DNA from: Metopolophium dirhodum
Taxonomy: Eukaryota > Arthropoda > Insecta > Hemiptera > Aphididae
Reading direction: 5' to 3'
DNA length: 64,000 bases
NCBI RefSeq assembly: GCF_019925205.1
Contig: NC_083560.1
Location: forward strand, 22,649,145 to 22,713,144
The translations under genes and the position numbers were made by a program. This document shows positions 60,745 through 64,000 of this stretch, piece after piece; the stretch's first letter is position 1, and each line of letters opens with the position of its first letter. The notes below the pieces were generated by a model. That model was given only the letters and a program-made list of their open reading frames with translations, made no database searches and was not told the origin of the DNA.

Positions 60745-61420
60745 TTTATTTAACATAAAAGACCGCGGCAGCTTTGGCCATTGGTCTGAAAGTGACTTAC
60801 ATTATTATAATATCAAACCGATGAAACGTAAAATTTACCAAGAAAGACAGGCTTTTCAAGAAAAATGGGACTATGCATATTTTTTTACTTATTCTAATTC
60901 TCTTCCAATATGTTTGATCTGTAAACAAAGTGTATCTGTCATCAAGGAGTACAATATTAAAAGACATTATTACACAAATCATGGTAAGATATACGATAAA
61001 TTTGTAGAAAAACTACGCGAAGAAAAATTTGTAGAATGTATAAAAAATCTCTCGTATCAAACAAAATTATTTGATAGTATAAGAAGAAAAAATATTGATT
61101 CGGTTAAATGTAGTTACGTTATATCTGAAAAAATCGCACGTGCGTCAAAATCTTTTTATGACGGTGAATTTATTAAAGATTGTATAATTAGTGCGGTGGA
61201 AGTAATATGTCCCGAAAAGAAACAAGCATTAAGTTTAAGTGGAAATACAATTACTCAGAGAATTGAAGGAATGGCCAGCAATGTTAAACAACAATTGTAT
61301 GAAAAAAGTAAAAAATTTTTAAATTCTTCTATTGATGTTGACAAAAGTACCGATATTACCAAGAAATTCTTGCGCAAATATAGACGACTTGGTACAAAAG
61401 AAAATATTTGAGTTTCAAGT
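60745..61420 (+). pseudogene. hAT-derived (GTF2IRD2-like) transposase, internally deleted
   Basis: From the Met at 60821, 197 codons are open; the frame also extends upstream through KDRGSFGHWSESDL. The protein has PICLICKQSVSV then IKRHYYTNH (a CX2C...HX4H zinc finger, residues about 30-55), then SYVISEKIARASKSFYDGEF, CPEKKQALSLSGNT and SSIDVDKSTDIT. That series is typical of hAT-derived proteins annotated as GTF2IRD2-like or EPM2AIP1-like. Immediately after STDIT the catalytic core is gone; the sequence jumps (near 61361), out of frame, to a C-terminal-looking CANIDDLVQKK segment. Roughly the last two thirds of the family's usual length is missing, so it cannot be an active transposase. Confidence 0.8.
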
Positions 61421-61594
61421 GCAGCTCAAAAATAAAAATTATCAAATATTCAAGCTATTATTAAATTTGAATTATAATTTTTTTTTTAAGTCAATGTTCA
61501 TTATATTTTTTCAATGATAATTTTGTAGTAATAAAAAGTAAATAAATGGATTTTGTATGTATTTTTGCCTTCATTTTGTCTTTAGTTTCTAGTG

Positions 61595-62169
61595 TATAAG
61601 TATAAAAATGACACTTAAATTTTGCCCCACGAATTTTTTTTGAATAAATATATGGCCCGTAGGTTATTTGAGTTTGAGATCACTGATTTAGAGCTATATA
61701 ATATATTGTATTTGGATATGCCACGCCGTCGTCGACGACCTTTTATTTTTGCCCAAGTCAATCTGACTTCGGATTAGGTTAGGGAAATAAATGTATCCAA
61801 TAGTGATATTTTTAGGCCATGATTACAATTTATAATATAAAATTAATTGAACTTCTAATCAAATTTGCATCTAATTTTCGTTTTTTTTTTTTTTTTAAAT
61901 AAATGTTTAGTAAATTATTTTGAATGTATTTTTCGGTTTAACATTTAAGTACCTAGGTGTACCTTAATAAAACATTGCATTAAAAAAATGATTTAATTTG
62001 TCCATGTTTAAGTTCTTTTTTGCGGTAAAATACATTTTTTATGGATATTTTTAGCCATTTTTTCGAGCATTTTTCGACGTATTTTAGATTATTTAAATTC
62101 GGGCCTAGTCATGATATTTTATTAATATGTCGATAATAATAATGTATTGACGGTCGACGTATTCCAGGT
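61595..62169 (+). repeat. Dispersed repeat family D, copy 3, interrupted
   Basis: Matches 28098-28860 with a block missing near 61775. It breaks off at ATTCCAGGT (62161-62169), where the other two copies continue CCC(T/C)(G/A)CAAT. From 62170 a different sequence begins, so the break marks the 5' end of the retroelement that follows. Confidence 0.75.
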
Positions 62170-62891
62170 TGTTACGGTACAAATACACACATAAATACAC
62201 ACCACTAAAACGGCCATTCTCATGGCCAACATATATCATCAGATGGAAGGAAACATGAGACTTTTGATAGATATATGGATTTTGCCGATGGAAAACAACA
62301 CCATTATAACCCAGTGACCATCGAAACGAGAGTAGTTGGGATTGCCTATCCAAAGGGCTGTCAACCAATAAGAAACCGGAATACAGCGGTGAACGGGTAT
62401 ATATACCGGTGCGTTCCCCAATGTAAGGAATCATCACATCATCACTTCATCATCATTCATCACTCACAGTTCACGTTCAGTTCACATCCGAGCAAGACGT
62501 CCTCTGCCAACTACTCTACAGCCAGCCGTTCTCAACGCTTCAACAGGGCAACAGCGCCCACGGTTCACACCACGAACCTTCAACCACAAAACAGCCGTTC
62601 TTACTGCTTCAACAGGGCTCCAGCGCCCACGGTTCACACCACGAACCTTCAACTCAAAACAGCCGTTTTCACCGCTACTCCGACAGGGCACCAGCGCCCA
62701 AGGTAAGCCGTCGCGAAAGCGACGGGTATCCACCTCCCACCGTTTATCTGTCGAGGCGCCGCGCCCTCTCATTGCCGCAGAATCCCATCCCTGACCAAAC
62801 CAAACCCCCCTAAAACCCACCCGTCACACCACCAGAAAATCGCTCTTTTCAGAGCTACAGTGTTAAACCCCGAGTTTGTTACGGTCTTGCC
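62170..62891 (+). promoter_or_regulatory. 5' leader and promoter-like region of a non-LTR element
   Basis: Starts TGTTACGGTAC at the break in family D. Contains ACCAATAAGAAACC (CCAAT-like, about 62364), GGGTATATATACCGG (TATA-like, about 62397-62411) and an initiator-type TTCAGTTC (about 62477). Three imperfect tandem repeats of about 65 bp follow (62522-62700), the last running into CCCAAGGTAAGCC, a good-looking 5' splice site. TTGTTACGGT occurs at both 62169-62178 and 62876-62885, framing the leader. A TATA box is unusual for jockey-type elements, which normally use internal downstream promoters, so the outer part could be a separately acquired promoter. Confidence 0.5.
62522..62700 (+). repeat. 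Three tandem ~65-bp repeats in the leader
   Basis: The unit runs CAGCCGTTCT, GCTTCAACAGGGC, CCAGCGCCCACGGTTCACAC, CACGAACCTTCAAC. The first two copies are nearly identical; the third is truncated after CAGCGCCCA. Repeated 5' UTR units are known in other LINEs, where they can act as promoter monomers; that role here is inferred. Confidence 0.8.
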
Positions 62892-64000
62892 ATGGGCAAG
62901 ACAGCTAACAAGCGGAAGGGCCCCGCGCAAACACCCGGGAGTTCCAAGAAGGGACGTCCACGTGCCTCGCCATCACAACCGTCCACCTTCCTAAAAGGTC
63001 CACAGAGGGATTCCCCACCCTCTCCAACTCCGTCGACCGACTCATCAATATCAATGTCGTCAAACTGCTCCTCTTCCGACACCGAATCAAACAAATCCGC
63101 CCAACACTCCGCCCCGACTACTAAACCTCCACCAGCCAAAACATCCGAACAACAAACCCCGACATCAGCCAAACCCAAGCAAATCAGGCCACCCCCCTTA
63201 ATCTTAAACTCTGCGTCCTGGCGAAAAATCGCACCAACCATTTACAAACTTCCGAACTTCACTCCATCGGCAATTACAGCCAAAACCACATCCAATGGAC
63301 AAATAACCGTCCAAACTACCGACCCCACCCACTTCCGACAAATTCAGAAAGTCCTAGTTGACAGCAAAACTGAATTCCATACCTTCAGCCTCCCTGAAGA
63401 TCGTTCCCTTAAGGTCGTTCTAAAGGGCATACCGATCGACATCACCACTGACGATCTAAAATCCGAACTAGAAACCCTAAACTTCCAAACAAAATACATC
63501 CGCCGTTTCGGTACTCCCGAAAAACCGATGCCCATGTGCCTCGTACACATTGCGGCAACCCCGAACGCCAAGGATATCTTCCTTCTCAACTCCCTATTTT
63601 ATCTTACGATTTCGGTAGAAGCCCTTAAACCTTCCGGCCCGGCACAATGTTTTTCGTGCCAACGTTTTGGACACGGTTCCCGTAACTGTGGCCACCCACC
63701 CAGATGCGTCAAGTGCGCAGGAAATCACTTGGCATCTGAATGCCAAAAAACTCCCGACCAAACCCCGACATGCTGCAATTGCGGCGGGCCTCATACGGCT
63801 AATTTCCGCGGATGCCCACATCTCTTGACGATAAAACCCAAAATCGCACCACCAACAACCAAACCTCAAACCCTGCCACCGACAACTCAATCTTTTACAC
63901 CACCCCCGCCCCCACCAACAACTACAATAAAACCCCAAACCCGCTCGTACGCTGCAGCCACCACCGGCCAAGCGCCCCCACCACCACCACCACCACCAAA
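62892..64000 (+). CDS. ORF1 (gag-like) of a jockey-type non-LTR retrotransposon, runs off window
   Basis: Open from the ATG at 62892 to the window end (369 codons, no stop). The first 105 residues are basic and Ser/Pro rich (MGKTANKRKG...). Residues about 172-240 (VVLKGIPIDITTDDLKSELE ... YIRRFG) match the PRE_C2HC domain that precedes zinc knuckles in jockey-type ORF1. Three knuckles follow: C253-C256-H261-C266, C272-C275-H279-C284 and C294-C297-H301-C308 (with TANFRGCP). The tail is Pro/Thr rich with RSYAAAT and a run of prolines. Such proteins bind the element's RNA and form ribonucleoprotein particles. ORF2 should lie beyond 64000. The high GC and intact frame contrast with every other element here and suggest a recent insertion. 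Confidence 0.93.
   Translation, partial: MGKTANKRKGPAQTPGSSKKGRPRASPSQPSTFLKGPQRDSPPSPTPSTDSSISMSSNCSSSDTESNKSAQHSAPTTKPPPAKTSEQQTPTSAKPKQIRPPPLILNSASWRKIAPTIYKLPNFTPSAITAKTTSNGQITVQTTDPTHFRQIQKVLVDSKTEFHTFSLPEDRSLKVVLKGIPIDITTDDLKSELETLNFQTKYIRRFGTPEKPMPMCLVHIAATPNAKDIFLLNSLFYLTISVEALKPSGPAQCFSCQRFGHGSRNCGHPPRCVKCAGNHLASECQKTPDQTPTCCNCGGPHTANFRGCPHLLTIKPKIAPPTTKPQTLPPTTQSFTPPPPPPTTTIKPQTRSYAAATTGQAPPPPPPPP

Noticed and set aside
62275..62706. 143-codon plus-strand frame upstream of ORF1
   Set aside because: It runs through the promoter-like region and the tandem repeats; the repeated peptide simply mirrors the DNA repeat. Treated as leader.
62170..62885. Reading the leader as an LTR because it starts TG and has a TATA box
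   Set aside because: The protein that follows has the PRE_C2HC plus triple-knuckle layout of non-LTR ORF1, and no primer-binding site or CA end was found. Kept only as an oddity.
62594..63971. Several minus-strand frames of 61-125 codons
   Set aside because: They are antisense shadows of the leader and ORF1, which has clear zinc-knuckle evidence on the plus strand.
1..64000. CRISPR arrays, tRNA or rRNA genes, bacterial operons
   Set aside because: No regularly spaced repeats, no complete tRNA fold seen by eye and no rRNA-like sequence; the composition and intron signals are those of an insect nuclear genome.

Overview
The window looks like a repeat-dominated stretch of an insect nuclear genome, most likely an aphid. 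The assignment is an inference from strong AT bias, frequent TAGGTACCTA-type strings, TTAGG/AACCTAACC-type short motifs, intron-bearing transposase remnants and the mix of non-LTR, hAT-like and LTR relics. I found no intact host gene, tRNA, rRNA or CRISPR array. Nearly everything recognisable is mobile-element sequence, much of it nested, broken or duplicated.

Layout. 1-8.7 kb: AT-rich spacer with a possible TTAA-flanked inverted-repeat element (997-3555) that contains a 67-bp SINE-like insert (1788-1854). 8.7-12.3 kb: a complete short hAT-type element with perfect inverted repeats and an 8-bp target duplication (8765-9679), carrying a transposase C-terminus and a second SINE-like copy; a GC-rich island with a decayed minus-strand frame between 16-bp direct repeats (10158-11128); and a BED-finger first exon of a transposase. 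12.8-18.9 kb: a 6.08-kb element with 9-bp target duplications and long iterated-motif ends. 19.4-21 kb: a jockey-like reverse transcriptase relic.

21.9-28.1 kb: two head-to-tail copies (A, B) of a 2.3-3.9 kb unit with intron-bearing transposase remnants. A third copy (C) lies at 51.5-55.4 kb. A and C share a 721-bp inverted-repeat element that B lacks, which gives an empty site for comparison. 28-33 kb and 36.7-38.2 kb: dispersed AT-rich repeat families. 34-36.2 kb: a 5'-truncated minus-strand LINE with RT and RNase H, a poly-A tail and a 10-bp target duplication. 40.1-40.6 kb: an LTR-like block followed by a tRNA-Leu-type primer-binding site. 43.2-46 kb: the dispersed family again, a hAT transposase fragment and a short hAT MITE. 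48.4-51.5 kb: two further jockey-like fragments on opposite strands. 56.9-61.5 kb: a second hAT MITE, more of the dispersed family and a hAT-derived (GTF2IRD2-like) pseudogene. 62.2-64 kb: the 5' part of a comparatively intact non-LTR element with tandem repeats in its leader and an open gag-like ORF1 running off the window.

The observations most worth following are: a matching 3'-terminal GGG-N6-CCC-GTT hairpin in three separate jockey-like elements; an extremely short poly-A retroposon with perfect target duplications; the inverted-repeat element built from iterated palindromic modules that mimic its own ends; and several DNA elements whose subterminal regions are arrays of a private short motif.
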